A stretch of 53,909 nucleotides of DNA from Nocardioides bruguierae (GCF_023656415.1 NZ_JAMOIL010000031.1:1-53909); one strand, 5' to 3'; positions 23,809 to 32,148 are shown, counted from the stretch's first letter. Numbers and translations: made by a program. The notes: a model not told the origin generated them from the sequence alone.

Positions 23809-24396
23809 TCAGTGCGACCAGCCGTGCCGGTGCGCCCAGGCCACCGCCTGGGTGCGGCGCGAGGTGCCGGTGCGGCTGTAGATCTCGCGGATGTAGGTCT
23901 TCACCGAGTTCACCGACACCCGCAGGGTCGCGGCGATCTCGTCGTTGGACAGCCCCTGGCCGATGAGGACGAGCACCTCGGACTGCCGGTCCGAGAGCCC
24001 GGGGAACATCGGCTCGGTGGGCGGCACGACGCTGCCGCCGCCCGCGACGGTGCGCATGGCACGGAGCAGCTCGGCGGCCGGCGCGGACTTCGCGACGATC
24101 CCGTGCGCGCCGGCGGCCAGCGTCCCGCGGACCACGGCCGGGTGCAGGCGCCAGGTCCAGGCGAGGACGCGCGCGGGTGCGACGCCGGCGATCCAGGCGG
24201 TGCGCGACGCCGGGCCGCGGCCGTCCGGCGGCTGCGGGTCGAGGAGGACGACGTCGACCTCGTGCTGCGCGGTGGCCGCGGGCACGACCCGCAGGTCGAC
24301 GGCCCCCTCGTCGGCGGTGGCGAGGAGCGGGCCGAGGCCGCGGACGACCAGCTCGGGCTCGCCGAGGAGGCCGATCCTCAGGGGAGGGGACGACAT
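23809..24396 (-). CDS. LuxR-family (NarL-type) response regulator with atypical receiver
   Basis: 195 aa. The C-terminal LuxR HTH is clear: GLSDRQSEVLVLIGQGLSNDEIA, then VSVNSVKTYIREIY. The N-terminal ~115 residues resemble a receiver with DVVLLDPQPPDG (phospho-acceptor Asp) and GAHGIVAKSAPAAELL (Lys). The usual acidic pair after strand 1 is replaced by GEPE in RIGLLGEPELVVRG. It may bind Mg2+ weakly or act without phosphorylation. No kinase gene adjoins. A -10 hexamer 7 nt upstream supports ATG 24396. Confidence 0.86.
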   Translation of the reverse strand: MSSPPLRIGLLGEPELVVRGLGPLLATADEGAVDLRVVPAATAQHEVDVVLLDPQPPDGRGPASRTAWIAGVAPARVLAWTWRLHPAVVRGTLAAGAHGIVAKSAPAAELLRAMRTVAGGGSVVPPTEPMFPGLSDRQSEVLVLIGQGLSNDEIAATLRVSVNSVKTYIREIYSRTGTSRRTQAVAWAHRHGWSH

Positions 24397-24403
24397 GCCA
24401 GGG

Positions 24404-24409
24404 AAACTA
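24404..24409 (-). promoter_or_regulatory. -10 box for response-regulator gene
   Basis: TAGTTT on the minus strand; CCCTGGC separates it from the ATG at 24396. Confidence 0.45.
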
Positions 24410-24527
24410 GTGCGGGAGTGTCCTGACCTGCACTCTTAGAGCCTCACCCGTAGTGGTGAAACTTTCCGGAGGGGGGTGGCGTGCGTCGCGCCGGGTCCGT
24501 GGACGTGGCCGCGTGCCGGCCACGGGT

Positions 24528-24571
24528 ACGCACCGGGGACGCACCGGGCAGGCACCGGGTACGCACCGGGC
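24528..24571. repeat. Four 11-bp tandem repeats upstream of the leu leader
   Basis: ACGCACCGGGG, ACGCACCGGGC, AGGCACCGGGT and ACGCACCGGGC, ending 12 nt before the likely -10 (TACCCT) of the leucine leader. They could be operator repeats or slippage products. Confidence 0.8.
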
Positions 24572-24582
24572 CCGGCCTGCGC

Positions 24583-24588
24583 TACCCT
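24583..24588 (+). promoter_or_regulatory. -10 box of the leuA operon
   Basis: TACCCT, 9 nt before the ATG of the leader peptide, so the leader is translated from the very start of the message. Confidence 0.5.
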
Positions 24589-24597
24589 GGACGCACC

Positions 24598-24639
24598 ATG
24601 ACGCGCCGCCTCCTCCTTGGTCGCCGCAGCGGGGTCTGA
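24598..24639 (+). CDS. leuL: leuA leader peptide (attenuation)
   Basis: A 13-codon frame reading MTRRLLLGRRSGV, with three consecutive leucine codons (CTC CTC CTT) flanked by Arg codons. Runs of the end-product amino acid in a short leader are the hallmark of ribosome-mediated attenuation, and leucine leaders before leuA are known in actinobacteria. Starved ribosomes would stall on the Leu codons and change folding of the 100-nt stretch before leuA. No amino-acid homology can be tested at this length. Confidence 0.85.
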   Translation: MTRRLLLGRRSGV

Positions 24640-24717
24640 GCCAGCCGGACCTCCTCGCTGCGGGTGACTCGCGCGCGCCGGCCCCTCTCAGCGCCGGACC
24701 CTCTGTGCCTGGCGCGC
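24625..24717 (+). promoter_or_regulatory. Competing hairpins in the leuA leader
   Basis: CGCAGCG (24625-24631, inside the leader-peptide frame just after its Leu codons) pairs with CGCTGCG (24656-24662). GCGCGCC (24673-24679) pairs with GGCGCGC (24711-24717). The first pair would be disrupted by translating ribosomes, as attenuation requires. No classical T-run follows the second, so translational or Rho-type control is possible. Confidence 0.45.
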
Positions 24718-24739
24718 ACACCATCGAGGAAGCACTCTC

Positions 24740-26482
24740 ATGAGCACGTCCCGGATCCACCTGAGCAACACCGCCAACACCCAGGCCCCCAGCGGCATGC
24801 CGGTCGAGCGGTACCGCCCCTTCGTGCCCGTCGACGTCCCCGACCGGACGTGGCCGACGAAGAAGATCGAGAAGGCGCCGCGGTGGCTGTCCACCGACCT
24901 GCGCGACGGCAACCAGGCGCTGATCGACCCGATGAGCCCGGCCCGCAAGATGAAGATGTTCGAGCTGCTGGTGGCCATGGGCTACAAGGAGATCGAGGTC
25001 GGGTTCCCGAGCGCCAGCCAGACCGACTTCGACTTCGTGCGGCAGCTCGTCGAGGGCGACAAGATCCCGGACGACGTCCGCATCTCCGTCCTCACCCAGG
25101 CCCGCGAGGACCTGATCGAGCGCACCGTGCAGTCGATCGCCGGCGCGGCCAACGCCAGCGTCCACCTCTACAACGCCACCGCCCCGCTGTTCCAGCGCGT
25201 CGTGTTCAAGGTGACGCCCGAGGAGTGCGTGGGCATCGCGGTGCGCGGCACCGAGCTGGTGATGAAGTACGCCGAGCAGACCCTGGGCTCCGACCTTGCG
25301 GGCTTCGGCTACCAGTACAGCCCCGAGATCTTCACCCAGTCCGACACCGACTTCGCGCTGGCCGTGTGCGAGGCCGTCTCCGACGTGTGGCAGCCCGAGG
25401 CCGGTCGCGAGATCATCCTCAACCTGCCGGCCACCGTCGAGATGTCGACGCCGAACACCTACGCCGACCAGATCGAGTACTTCGGTCGCGGCCTGACCCG
25501 GCGCGAGCACTCCGCGATCTCGCTGCACCCGCACAACGACCGCGGCACCGCCGTGGCCGCCACCGAACTGGGCCTGATGGCCGGCGCCGACCGCGTCGAG
25601 GGCTGCCTGTTCGGTCACGGCGAGCGCACCGGCAACGTCGACCTGGTGACCCTGGGCATGAACCTGTTCAGCCAGGGCATCGACCCGCAGATCGACTTCT
25701 CCGACATCGACGAGGTCCGCCGCACGGTCGAGTACTGCACCCAGCTGCCCGTGCACCCGCGCCACCCCTACGCCGGCGACCTCGTCTACACCGCCTTCTC
25801 CGGCTCCCACCAGGACGCCATCAAGAAGGGCCTGGAGGACCTGCAGCGCCAGGCCGACGAGCAGGGCGTGGACGTCGACACCCTGCCGTGGGAGGCCCCG
25901 TACCTGCCGATCGACCCCAAGGACGTCGGCCGCTCCTACGAGGCCGTCATCCGGGTCAACAGCCAGTCCGGCAAGGGCGGCGTGGCCTACGTCCTCAAGG
26001 CCGAGCACAAGCTGGACCTGCCGCGCCGCGCGCAGATCGAGTTCAGCCGCGTCATCCAGCAGCGCACCGACGCCGAGGGCGGCGAGATCACCCCGGAGCA
26101 GATCTGGGACGTCTTCCGCACCGAGTACCTGGAGAAGGACTCCCCGCTCAAGGTGAACTCCGTGTCCCGCTCCACCACCGAGGGGGACAAGGACCACATC
26201 GAGGCCGACGTCTACGTCAAGGGCGACAAGCGCCACCTCACCGGTGAGGGCAACGGCCCGCTCTCCGCGTTCGTCGCGGCGATCAACGGCCTGGAGGAGG
26301 ACTTCGACGTCCGCGTCCTCGACTACACCGAGCACGCCCTCTCCGCCGGCGGCGACGCCCTGGCCGCCGCCTACGTCGAGTGCGGCGTCGGGGACCAGAT
26401 CCTCTGGGGCGTCGGCATCGACGCCAACATCGTCCGGGCCTCCATGAAGGCCGTGGTGAGCGCGGTCAACCGCTCCGCCTGA
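24740..26482 (+). CDS. leuA: 2-isopropylmalate synthase
   Basis: 580 aa, the long actinobacterial LeuA (type 2) length. The catalytic TIM barrel starts at RWLSTDLRDGNQALIDPMSP (metal-binding DLRDGNQ) and includes LHPHNDRGTAVAATELGLMAGADR with the HxH metal pair. The C-terminal ~120 residues form the regulatory LeuA dimer domain for leucine feedback (LKVNSVSRSTTEGDKDHIEAD). It condenses acetyl-CoA with 2-ketoisovalerate, the first committed step to leucine. GAGGA lies 9 nt before the ATG. Expression is probably controlled by the upstream leader peptide. Confidence 0.97.
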   Translation: MSTSRIHLSNTANTQAPSGMPVERYRPFVPVDVPDRTWPTKKIEKAPRWLSTDLRDGNQALIDPMSPARKMKMFELLVAMGYKEIEVGFPSASQTDFDFVRQLVEGDKIPDDVRISVLTQAREDLIERTVQSIAGAANASVHLYNATAPLFQRVVFKVTPEECVGIAVRGTELVMKYAEQTLGSDLAGFGYQYSPEIFTQSDTDFALAVCEAVSDVWQPEAGREIILNLPATVEMSTPNTYADQIEYFGRGLTRREHSAISLHPHNDRGTAVAATELGLMAGADRVEGCLFGHGERTGNVDLVTLGMNLFSQGIDPQIDFSDIDEVRRTVEYCTQLPVHPRHPYAGDLVYTAFSGSHQDAIKKGLEDLQRQADEQGVDVDTLPWEAPYLPIDPKDVGRSYEAVIRVNSQSGKGGVAYVLKAEHKLDLPRRAQIEFSRVIQQRTDAEGGEITPEQIWDVFRTEYLEKDSPLKVNSVSRSTTEGDKDHIEADVYVKGDKRHLTGEGNGPLSAFVAAINGLEEDFDVRVLDYTEHALSAGGDALAAAYVECGVGDQILWGVGIDANIVRASMKAVVSAVNRSA

Positions 26483-26520
26483 GCCGAGCAGCACCCCGGC
26501 AGCACGCCGGTGGCAGCAAC

Positions 26521-26561
26521 CCGACGCCGAGTCGGCCCGCACCGGGCCGGCTCGGCGTCGG
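26521..26561. terminator. Strong bidirectional terminator between leuA and the histidine kinase gene
   Basis: 19-bp arms (26521-26539 and 26543-26561) with one G-U pair and a CAC loop; the outer arm is CCGACGCCGAG/CTCGGCGTCGG. It lies 38 nt after leuA and 14 nt before the end of the convergent kinase gene. Confidence 0.8.
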
Positions 26562-26575
26562 TGCTCCGGAGCGGC

Positions 26576-29497
26576 TCAGTCGTGCGGGACGACGGCGGCG
26601 TGCCGCCCGGCCGGTCGCTGCTCGTCCGCGGCCCGGGGGAGCGCGACGCTGAACGTGGCGCCCTCGAGGTGGGCCGAGCGGACCGAGACGCGGCCGGCGT
26701 GGGCGGCCACCACGGCCGCGACGATCGAGAGCCCGAGACCCGGGCCCTGCACCGCGCGCTGGACGGCGGTGGAGGAGCGGTAGAAGCGCTGGAACAAGCC
26801 GTCCTGCTCGTCCACGGGGATGCCCATGCCGGTGTCCTCGACGACGAGGCTGACCTCGTCCCCGACGCTGCCCACGGTGACGGTGACGCTGCCTCCGGCG
26901 TCGGTGAACTTCAGCGCGTTGCCGATGAGGTTGTCGAGCATCCGGGTCAGCTGGGCCGCGTCGCCCTGCACCCGGGCGCCGGGCTCGGCGTCGATCCGCA
27001 GCGCGAGGCCGCGCTCGCGCGCCTCGTCCTCGCGGGTGCAGCCCAGGGCCGTGGCGAGCTCGCCGAGGTCCACCGCGGTGCTCTGGCTGCTGTCCACCAC
27101 GCCGGCGTCGAGGCGGGCGAGGAAGAGCAGGTCCTCGTTCATCGCGGCGAGGCGGCGGGCGTTGCGGAGCACGGCCTGCACCATCTGCAGCTGCTCGGGC
27201 TCCAGCGGCTCCTCGGCGAGGAACTGCGAGTAGCCGAGGATGGAGGTGGTGGGCGTGCGCAGCTCGTGCGAGACCGTCATGACGAAGTCGGTCTTGGCGC
27301 TGTCGAGCGCCCGCAGCTGCTGCACCAGGCGCCGCTCCTCGGTGACGTCGCGGGCCACCACGAGGAACCGGGAGCGGGACGCGGGCTCGTCCACGCGGGT
27401 GACGGTCACCGACAGGGTCAGCAGGTCGCCGGACGCCCCCACGACCACCCAGTCGGTGGCCCCGGCCGGGTCCTGGTCGCGTCGGTCGGCGGAGGCGAGC
27501 GCTGCCCGGAACCCGTCGCCGGCGCCCTCCTGGCCGAAACGTTCCACCAGGTCGGCCGGGTCGACCAGGTCGATGGCGGGCGTGCCGAGCAGGTCGGCCG
27601 GCGCCCGGCCCAGCACCAGCTCCGCGCCGGTGTTGGCCACCTGGATGGTGCCCTGCTCGTCCAGCCCCAGCAGCACGGTCCCGACGGGCGCGCGCAGCAG
27701 GTGCTCCACGAGGGCGGACGAGGCGCGCTCCTCGGTCACGTCGATGCCGGTGAGCACCAGCATCCGGGCCTGGCCGGTCGCGTCCCGCACCGCGTTGTCG
27801 CTCCACCGCACGCGCAGGGTGGCACCGGTCGAGGTGGCGAGGCTGCGCTCGCGCACCACCGGCGCCCCGGAGCGGTTGGGCCAGGTCGCGAGTGCCTCCA
27901 GGTCGGCCCGGGCGCCGGGCAGCAGCCCGGTCTCCCACACGTGCCGGCCGGCCAGGTCGGCGGTCGTCCAGCCGGTCACCCGGGTGGCCGCGTCGTTGAC
28001 CAGCCGCACCCGCCCCTCGGGGTCGGTCACCACGATCATCGCGGCCGTGGTGGCGAGCGTGGAGTCGGTGAGCCGCTCGGCGTCCTCGGCCCGGCGGCGG
28101 GCGGCCTCCTCCTCGGTCACGTCGAGCAGCTGGGCGGACCAGGTGGCGGGGCGCTCGTCGGGTCCGCTGACCCGCGTCACGCCGAGCTCGACCTCGGCCC
28201 CGGGCCGGCCGGGCACACGGGCGCGGCCACGCCAGGGCTCGCCGATCTGCATCGCGAAGGTCAGCCGCGCCACCACGTCCACCTCGACGAGGGCCTCGAG
28301 GGGCAGTGCCAGGACGCTGGAGCGGGAGCGGCCGAGGGCGGCCAGGGCCGCGTCGTTGACCCGGGTGACGCGGGCGGTGCCCTGCACGTCCTCCTCCAGG
28401 AGGAGGTTGCCGAAGGCGGAGTCGGTGAAGTGGCGGCCGAAGAGGTGCTGCTCGCGCTCCAGGGCGACCGCGAGGATGCGGCGCTGGTGCAGCAGGAGCG
28501 CCGGGGGCAGCGAGAGCAGCAGGGAGCACACGAGGTAGCCCTGCACGACGCTGGGCAGGAGCGCCGCGTCCACCGTCGCGGTGCCGGCCTCGGTCTCGCC
28601 GAAGGGGCCCCACCCGGCGTCGGTGGTAATGGTGACGTAGGCGGCGGCCACCAGCAGCTCGATCGCGGTCGCCCGCGAGCCCAGCCGCAGCGCGGCCCAC
28701 GCCAGCAGGGGCAGGGGCATGGCGGTCAGCGCGAGGGACTGGGCGGGGGAGAAGACCACCAGGAAGGCCAGCGAGACCAGCACCACCTGCGCCAGGCCCT
28801 CGCCCGCGCGGGGGCCCGCGCCGGGGACGGGCGGCGGTGCGCCCAGGGCGCTGAGCACGAGGGCCGACCAGGCGCCCCAGGTGAGGAACGCGGCCGAGGC
28901 GTGGCGGGCGACGACGAGCGAGTCTTCGCCGGCCGAGTCGAGGAGGAGGGCAGCGATGGCGAACGCGCCGCCGAAGACGAGCCCGCCCACGCCCGAGGCG
29001 ACCAGCAGCCTCCCCAGGGACGGGACGCCCTCGAGGCCGGTCCACACGGTGTGCGGGCCGCCGCGCAGGACGAGGGCGGCCAGCACGCAGGCCAGGGAGT
29101 CCATGGCGCCGAGCAGCAGGCCCTCGACGAGGCCGCCACCGACCACCACGCCGTGCGCCACCCCGAGGGCGGGCACGAGCAGCAGGGCCACCACGACCAG
29201 CCGGCCGAGGGTCCCCGCCCGGGCCAGCAGCCACACCGCGAGGCCAGAGAGGGCGGCCACCACGGTCGGCATGACGCGGACGCTGGCGCCGTCGGTGCCC
29301 AGCCGGCCCCCGCTGCCGACGACGACCACCACCACGAGCACGGCCACGACCAGGGCGACGAGCAGGCCCTGCCCCGACGGGTCGGACGCCCCGCGGCCTG
29401 CACCGGCACGGCCGGCGCCGGTGCCCGTGGGGGCGCCCCCGGGGGCGCTCGCGGGCGCGGCGGGGGACCCGGCCCGGGTGGGGGAACCCATGGTCAT
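26576..29497 (-). CDS. Membrane-bound PAS sensor histidine kinase
   Basis: 973 aa. The first ~40 residues are low-complexity Gly/Ala/Pro. About eight hydrophobic segments fill residues ~45-330, a large MASE-like membrane sensor domain. Three PAS-like modules follow (FGNLLLEEDVQGTARVTRVND; MIVVTDPEGRVRLVNDAATRV; TVLLGLDEQGTIQVANTGAEL), each ending in a PAC-like segment such as VLTGIDVTEERA. HisKA has VSHELRTPTTSILGYS with the phospho-His near residue 742. HATPase boxes are N (DNLIGNALKF), G1 (DTGMGIP) and G2 (GPGLGLS). No response regulator adjoins, so it is an orphan. ATG 29497 is favoured by the -10 hexamer 6 nt upstream. Confidence 0.9.
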   Translation of the reverse strand: MTMGSPTRAGSPAAPASAPGGAPTGTGAGRAGAGRGASDPSGQGLLVALVVAVLVVVVVVGSGGRLGTDGASVRVMPTVVAALSGLAVWLLARAGTLGRLVVVALLLVPALGVAHGVVVGGGLVEGLLLGAMDSLACVLAALVLRGGPHTVWTGLEGVPSLGRLLVASGVGGLVFGGAFAIAALLLDSAGEDSLVVARHASAAFLTWGAWSALVLSALGAPPPVPGAGPRAGEGLAQVVLVSLAFLVVFSPAQSLALTAMPLPLLAWAALRLGSRATAIELLVAAAYVTITTDAGWGPFGETEAGTATVDAALLPSVVQGYLVCSLLLSLPPALLLHQRRILAVALEREQHLFGRHFTDSAFGNLLLEEDVQGTARVTRVNDAALAALGRSRSSVLALPLEALVEVDVVARLTFAMQIGEPWRGRARVPGRPGAEVELGVTRVSGPDERPATWSAQLLDVTEEEAARRRAEDAERLTDSTLATTAAMIVVTDPEGRVRLVNDAATRVTGWTTADLAGRHVWETGLLPGARADLEALATWPNRSGAPVVRERSLATSTGATLRVRWSDNAVRDATGQARMLVLTGIDVTEERASSALVEHLLRAPVGTVLLGLDEQGTIQVANTGAELVLGRAPADLLGTPAIDLVDPADLVERFGQEGAGDGFRAALASADRRDQDPAGATDWVVVGASGDLLTLSVTVTRVDEPASRSRFLVVARDVTEERRLVQQLRALDSAKTDFVMTVSHELRTPTTSILGYSQFLAEEPLEPEQLQMVQAVLRNARRLAAMNEDLLFLARLDAGVVDSSQSTAVDLGELATALGCTREDEARERGLALRIDAEPGARVQGDAAQLTRMLDNLIGNALKFTDAGGSVTVTVGSVGDEVSLVVEDTGMGIPVDEQDGLFQRFYRSSTAVQRAVQGPGLGLSIVAAVVAAHAGRVSVRSAHLEGATFSVALPRAADEQRPAGRHAAVVPHD

Positions 29498-29503
29498 GTA
29501 CCC

Positions 29504-29509
29504 ATTCTG
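29504..29509 (-). promoter_or_regulatory. -10 box for the sensor kinase gene
   Basis: CAGAAT on the minus strand, then GGGTAC and ATG. Confidence 0.4.
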
Positions 29510-29569
29510 GCGTACGCGGACCTGTTGCGGGGCCAGCGCGGCGACACTCCCGCTGTCGGTCCGGCGCGG

Positions 29570-29575
29570 CACAAT
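29570..29575 (+). promoter_or_regulatory. -10 box for recO
   Basis: CACAAT, then GCTCAG and the GTG at 29582; divergent from the kinase promoter 60 nt away. Confidence 0.5.
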
Positions 29576-29581
29576 GCTCAG

Positions 29582-30316
29582 GTGCCCCTCTATCGCGACG
29601 AGGCGGTCGTGCTGCGGACCCACAAGCTGGGCGAGGCCGACCGCATCATCACCCTGCTCACGCGTCAGCACGGGCTGGTGCGCGCCGTCGCCCGTGGGGT
29701 CCGTCGGACGTCCTCGCGCTGGGGTGCTCGGCTCGAGCCGTTCACCCACGTCGACCTCCAGCTGGCCGAGGGGCGAAGCCTCGACACCATCACCCAGGCC
29801 GAGACGGTCACCCCGTTCGCCCAGAAGGTGGGGGAGGACTACGACCGCTACACCGCCGGCACCGTGATGCTCGAGACGGCCGAGCGGCTCGTCGCCGAGG
29901 AGAAGGAGCCCGCGGTGCAGCAGTTCCTGCTGCTCGCGGGCGCGCTGCGGGCGCTGGTCGCCGGCCGCGAGGGCAGCGACCCCGCGCAGGTGCTCGACTC
30001 CTACCTGCTGCGCGCGCTCTCGGTCGCAGGCTACGCCCCCTGCTTCGACGGGTGCGCGCGGTGCGGCCTCGAGGGGCCGCACCGCTGGTTCAACCCCGGC
30101 ATGGGCGGGGCGCTCTGTGCCACCTGCCGGGTGCCGGGCTCCTCCAGCCCCGCGGCGGAGACCGTCACGCTGCTCTCCGCGCTGCTCACCGGCGACTGGG
30201 CCACCGTGGCGGCCTCCGAGCCCCGCGCCCGGCGCGAGGCCAGCGGCGTCGTCGGCGCCTACCTGGCCTGGCACCTCGAGCGCGGGCTGCGCTCGATGGC
30301 CTACGTCGAGCGCTGA
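29582..30316 (+). CDS. recO: DNA repair protein RecO
   Basis: 244 aa. The N-terminal OB-fold begins LYRDEAVVLRTHKLGEADRIITLLT, the RecO signature, and continues RAVARGVRRTSSRWGARLEPF. A C-terminal helical zinc domain has CFDGCARCG and CATC, four Cys in the expected places. RecO loads RecA onto SSB-coated single strands in the RecFOR pathway. GTG at 29582 is selected because homology begins there and a -10 hexamer lies 6 nt upstream. The recO-uppS order is conserved in actinobacteria. Confidence 0.96.
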   Translation: MPLYRDEAVVLRTHKLGEADRIITLLTRQHGLVRAVARGVRRTSSRWGARLEPFTHVDLQLAEGRSLDTITQAETVTPFAQKVGEDYDRYTAGTVMLETAERLVAEEKEPAVQQFLLLAGALRALVAGREGSDPAQVLDSYLLRALSVAGYAPCFDGCARCGLEGPHRWFNPGMGGALCATCRVPGSSSPAAETVTLLSALLTGDWATVAASEPRARREASGVVGAYLAWHLERGLRSMAYVER

Positions 30317-30363
30317 TCGCGCCCGCGGGCGTCCCGGCCCGCGCGGGAGCCGGCACGGGGTCG

Positions 30364-30369
30364 TAGGCT
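30364..30369 (+). promoter_or_regulatory. -10 box for uppS
   Basis: TAGGCT, 8 nt from the GTG at 30378. Confidence 0.45.
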
Positions 30370-30377
30370 CACCGGTC

Positions 30378-31172
30378 GTGAAGCGTGCCGTCCGTCGCCC
30401 GACCCCGCACCCCTCCGGCGCCACCCCGCCGCCGATCCCGGCCGACCTGGTGCCCCGGCACGTCGCGGTGATCATGGACGGCAACGGACGCTGGGCCAAG
30501 GAGCGCGGGCTGCCCCGCACGAAGGGCCACGAGGCGGGCGAGGCCGCGCTCTTCGAGGTGGTCGAGGGCGCGATCGAGCTGGGCGTGAAGGCCGTCTCGG
30601 CCTACGCGTTCTCCACCGAGAACTGGTCCCGCAGCCCCGACGAGGTGCGCTTCCTCATGGGCTTCAACCGGGACGTCATCCGCCGCCGACGCGACGAGAT
30701 GCACGAGCTCGGGGTGCGCGTGCGCTGGGCCGGACGTGCGCCGCGGCTGTGGAAGTCGGTGATCAAGGAGCTCCAGGTCGCCGAGGAGCTGACCAAGGAC
30801 AACGACGTCTGCACGCTCACCATGTGCGTGAACTACGGCGGGCGCGCCGAGATCGCCGACGCGACCCGGGCCATCGCCCGTGACGTCGCCGCCGGGCGGC
30901 TCAAGCCCGACAAGATCGACGAGAAGGTCTTCGCCCGCTACCTCTACGTCCCGGAGCACTCCGAGGCCGACCTGGTGTGGCGCACCTCCGGCGAGCAGCG
31001 GCTCTCCAACTTCATGACCTGGCAGGCCGCCTACGCCGAGATGGTCTTCACCGACGTCCTGTGGCCCGACGTGGACCGTCGTGCCCTCTGGCGGGCCTGC
31101 GAGACCTACGCCTCGCGGGACCGGCGCTACGGCGGCGCCCTGCCGAACGAGGTCGTGCCGCCGCAGGCCTGA
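30378..31172 (+). CDS. uppS: Isoprenyl (polyprenyl) diphosphate synthase, UppS family
   Basis: 264 aa. The cis-prenyltransferase signature HVAVIMDGNGRWAKERGLPR carries the Mg2+-binding Asp; AYAFSTENWSRS and the C-terminal DLVWRTSGEQRLSNFMTWQ complete motifs II-V. It condenses isopentenyl diphosphate units in cis to make the lipid carrier for cell-wall synthesis. Product length (C50 versus C55, or short-chain FPP) cannot be told from sequence by eye. It follows recO by 61 nt and has its own -10. Confidence 0.95.
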   Translation: MKRAVRRPTPHPSGATPPPIPADLVPRHVAVIMDGNGRWAKERGLPRTKGHEAGEAALFEVVEGAIELGVKAVSAYAFSTENWSRSPDEVRFLMGFNRDVIRRRRDEMHELGVRVRWAGRAPRLWKSVIKELQVAEELTKDNDVCTLTMCVNYGGRAEIADATRAIARDVAAGRLKPDKIDEKVFARYLYVPEHSEADLVWRTSGEQRLSNFMTWQAAYAEMVFTDVLWPDVDRRALWRACETYASRDRRYGGALPNEVVPPQA

Positions 31173-31175
31173 GCC

Positions 31176-31709
31176 TCAGCGCTCCAGCCGTCGGCGCACG
31201 GCGCCCTCCGCCTCGTCCTGCACGACCTCCGGCGCGGCGGTGACGTCCACGACGGCGCCGTCCTCGTCGCCCTCGAGCGTCTCCAGGGTGTCGACCTGCG
31301 AGCGCAGGAGGGAGGACGGCATGAAGTGGTCGGCACGCCCGGCGACCCGCGGCTCGAGCACGTCGAACGGGGCGTCGAGCAGCAGGAAGAAGACTCCGGG
31401 CAGGTCCTGGCGGAGCCGGTCCCGGTAAGCGCGGCGCAGGGCCGAGCAGGTCACCACGGTGTGCTCGCCCGCCCCGGAGCGGTCCACCATCGCCGCGCGC
31501 ACCCGGTCCAGCCAGGGCCAGCGGTCCTCGTCGGTCAGCGGCGTGCCGTGGGCCATCTTGGTGACGTTGGACGCCGGGTGCAGGTCGTCGCCCTCGACGA
31601 AGCCCCAGCCCAGCCGGTCGCGCAGCGCGGCGGCCACGGTCGACTTGCCGGTGCCGGAGACGCCCATGACGACGACCTGGAGGGGCGCCTGGCCCGTGCT
31701 GGTGCTCAC
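31176..31709 (-). CDS. gntK: Gluconokinase
   Basis: 177 aa, normal for the GntK thermoresistant family. Walker A is GVSGTGKST, followed by GFVEGDDLHPASNVTKMAHGTPLTDEDRWPWL, highly diagnostic, then VVTCSALRRAYRDRLR and HFMPSSLLRSQ. It phosphorylates gluconate to 6-phosphogluconate for the pentose phosphate pathway. No gluconate transporter is nearby. GTG at 31709 is supported by the -10 hexamer 7 nt upstream. It is convergent with uppS, ending 3 nt from its stop. Confidence 0.95.
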   Translation of the reverse strand: MSTSTGQAPLQVVVMGVSGTGKSTVAAALRDRLGWGFVEGDDLHPASNVTKMAHGTPLTDEDRWPWLDRVRAAMVDRSGAGEHTVVTCSALRRAYRDRLRQDLPGVFFLLLDAPFDVLEPRVAGRADHFMPSSLLRSQVDTLETLEGDEDGAVVDVTAAPEVVQDEAEGAVRRRLER

Positions 31710-31716
31710 CGGCCCG

Positions 31717-31722
31717 ACGCTA
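31717..31722 (-). promoter_or_regulatory. -10 box for gntK
   Basis: TAGCGT on the minus strand; 7 nt to the GTG at 31709. Confidence 0.5.
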
Positions 31723-31757
31723 CCCAGGCGCCACGGGCACGCCCCATCCGGGCGGGC

Positions 31758-31763
31758 TAGCGT
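31758..31763 (+). promoter_or_regulatory. -10 box for the monooxygenase-domain gene
   Basis: TAGCGT, the same hexamer as divergent gntK, with 6 nt (GAGCGC) to the GTG at 31770. Confidence 0.5.
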
Positions 31764-31769
31764 GAGCGC

Positions 31770-32090
31770 GTGCTCGTGATCACCCGCTTCCGTGTCCCCG
31801 CCGCCGAGGCGGAGGGGTTCCGCGCCGACGTCCTGCTCGCCCTGGACCTGCTGGGGCAGCGGCCCGGCTTCGAGGACGGCCACGTGGGCCGCAACGTCGA
31901 CGACCCGGACCTGTGGGTCCTCCAGACGCGCTGGGAGAGCGTGGGCACCTACCGCCGTGCGCTGTCGTCCACGGAGATCAAGATGCGCGTGCACCCGCTG
32001 CTCTACCGGGCCCTCGACGAGCCGAGCGCCTACGAGGTGCTCGAGCCCGGTACCGACCTGAACGTGGCCGAACCCCGGTCGTTACGCTGA
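31770..32090 (+). CDS. Antibiotic biosynthesis monooxygenase (ABM) domain protein
   Basis: 106 aa, a single ferredoxin-like ABM domain: VLVITRFRVPAAEAEGFRAD at the start, then GHVGRNVDDPDLWVLQTRWESVGTYRRAL. The family includes small cofactor-free oxygenases and heme-degrading IsdG-type enzymes. I see no IsdG Asn/His/Trp triad that can be assigned confidently. It lies 58 nt before glyS, with a T-tailed hairpin in between. Confidence 0.85.
   Translation: MLVITRFRVPAAEAEGFRADVLLALDLLGQRPGFEDGHVGRNVDDPDLWVLQTRWESVGTYRRALSSTEIKMRVHPLLYRALDEPSAYEVLEPGTDLNVAEPRSLR
32083..32088 (+). promoter_or_regulatory. Possible glyS -10
   Basis: TACGCT overlapping the end of the ABM gene; it would give a leader of about 55 nt containing the hairpin at 32104-32129. 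Confidence 0.3.
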
Positions 32091-32103
32091 GGTCGCTCAT
32101 CCG

Positions 32104-32129
32104 CCGCCGGCAGCCAGCCGGCGGTCTTT
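32104..32129 (+). terminator. Intrinsic terminator-like hairpin just before glyS
   Basis: CCGCCGG-CAGCCAG-CCGGCGG followed by TCTTTT, 13 nt after the ABM stop and 20 nt before the glyS GTG. It either terminates ABM transcription or acts as an attenuator in the glyS leader. Confidence 0.7.
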
Positions 32130-32148
32130 TCACCTGAAGGGAACTCCT

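Noticed and set aside
26510..30316. Very long plus-strand frame running through the sensor kinase region into recO
   Set aside because: Only the last 245 codons (recO) show family motifs; the rest is the antisense shadow of the kinase.
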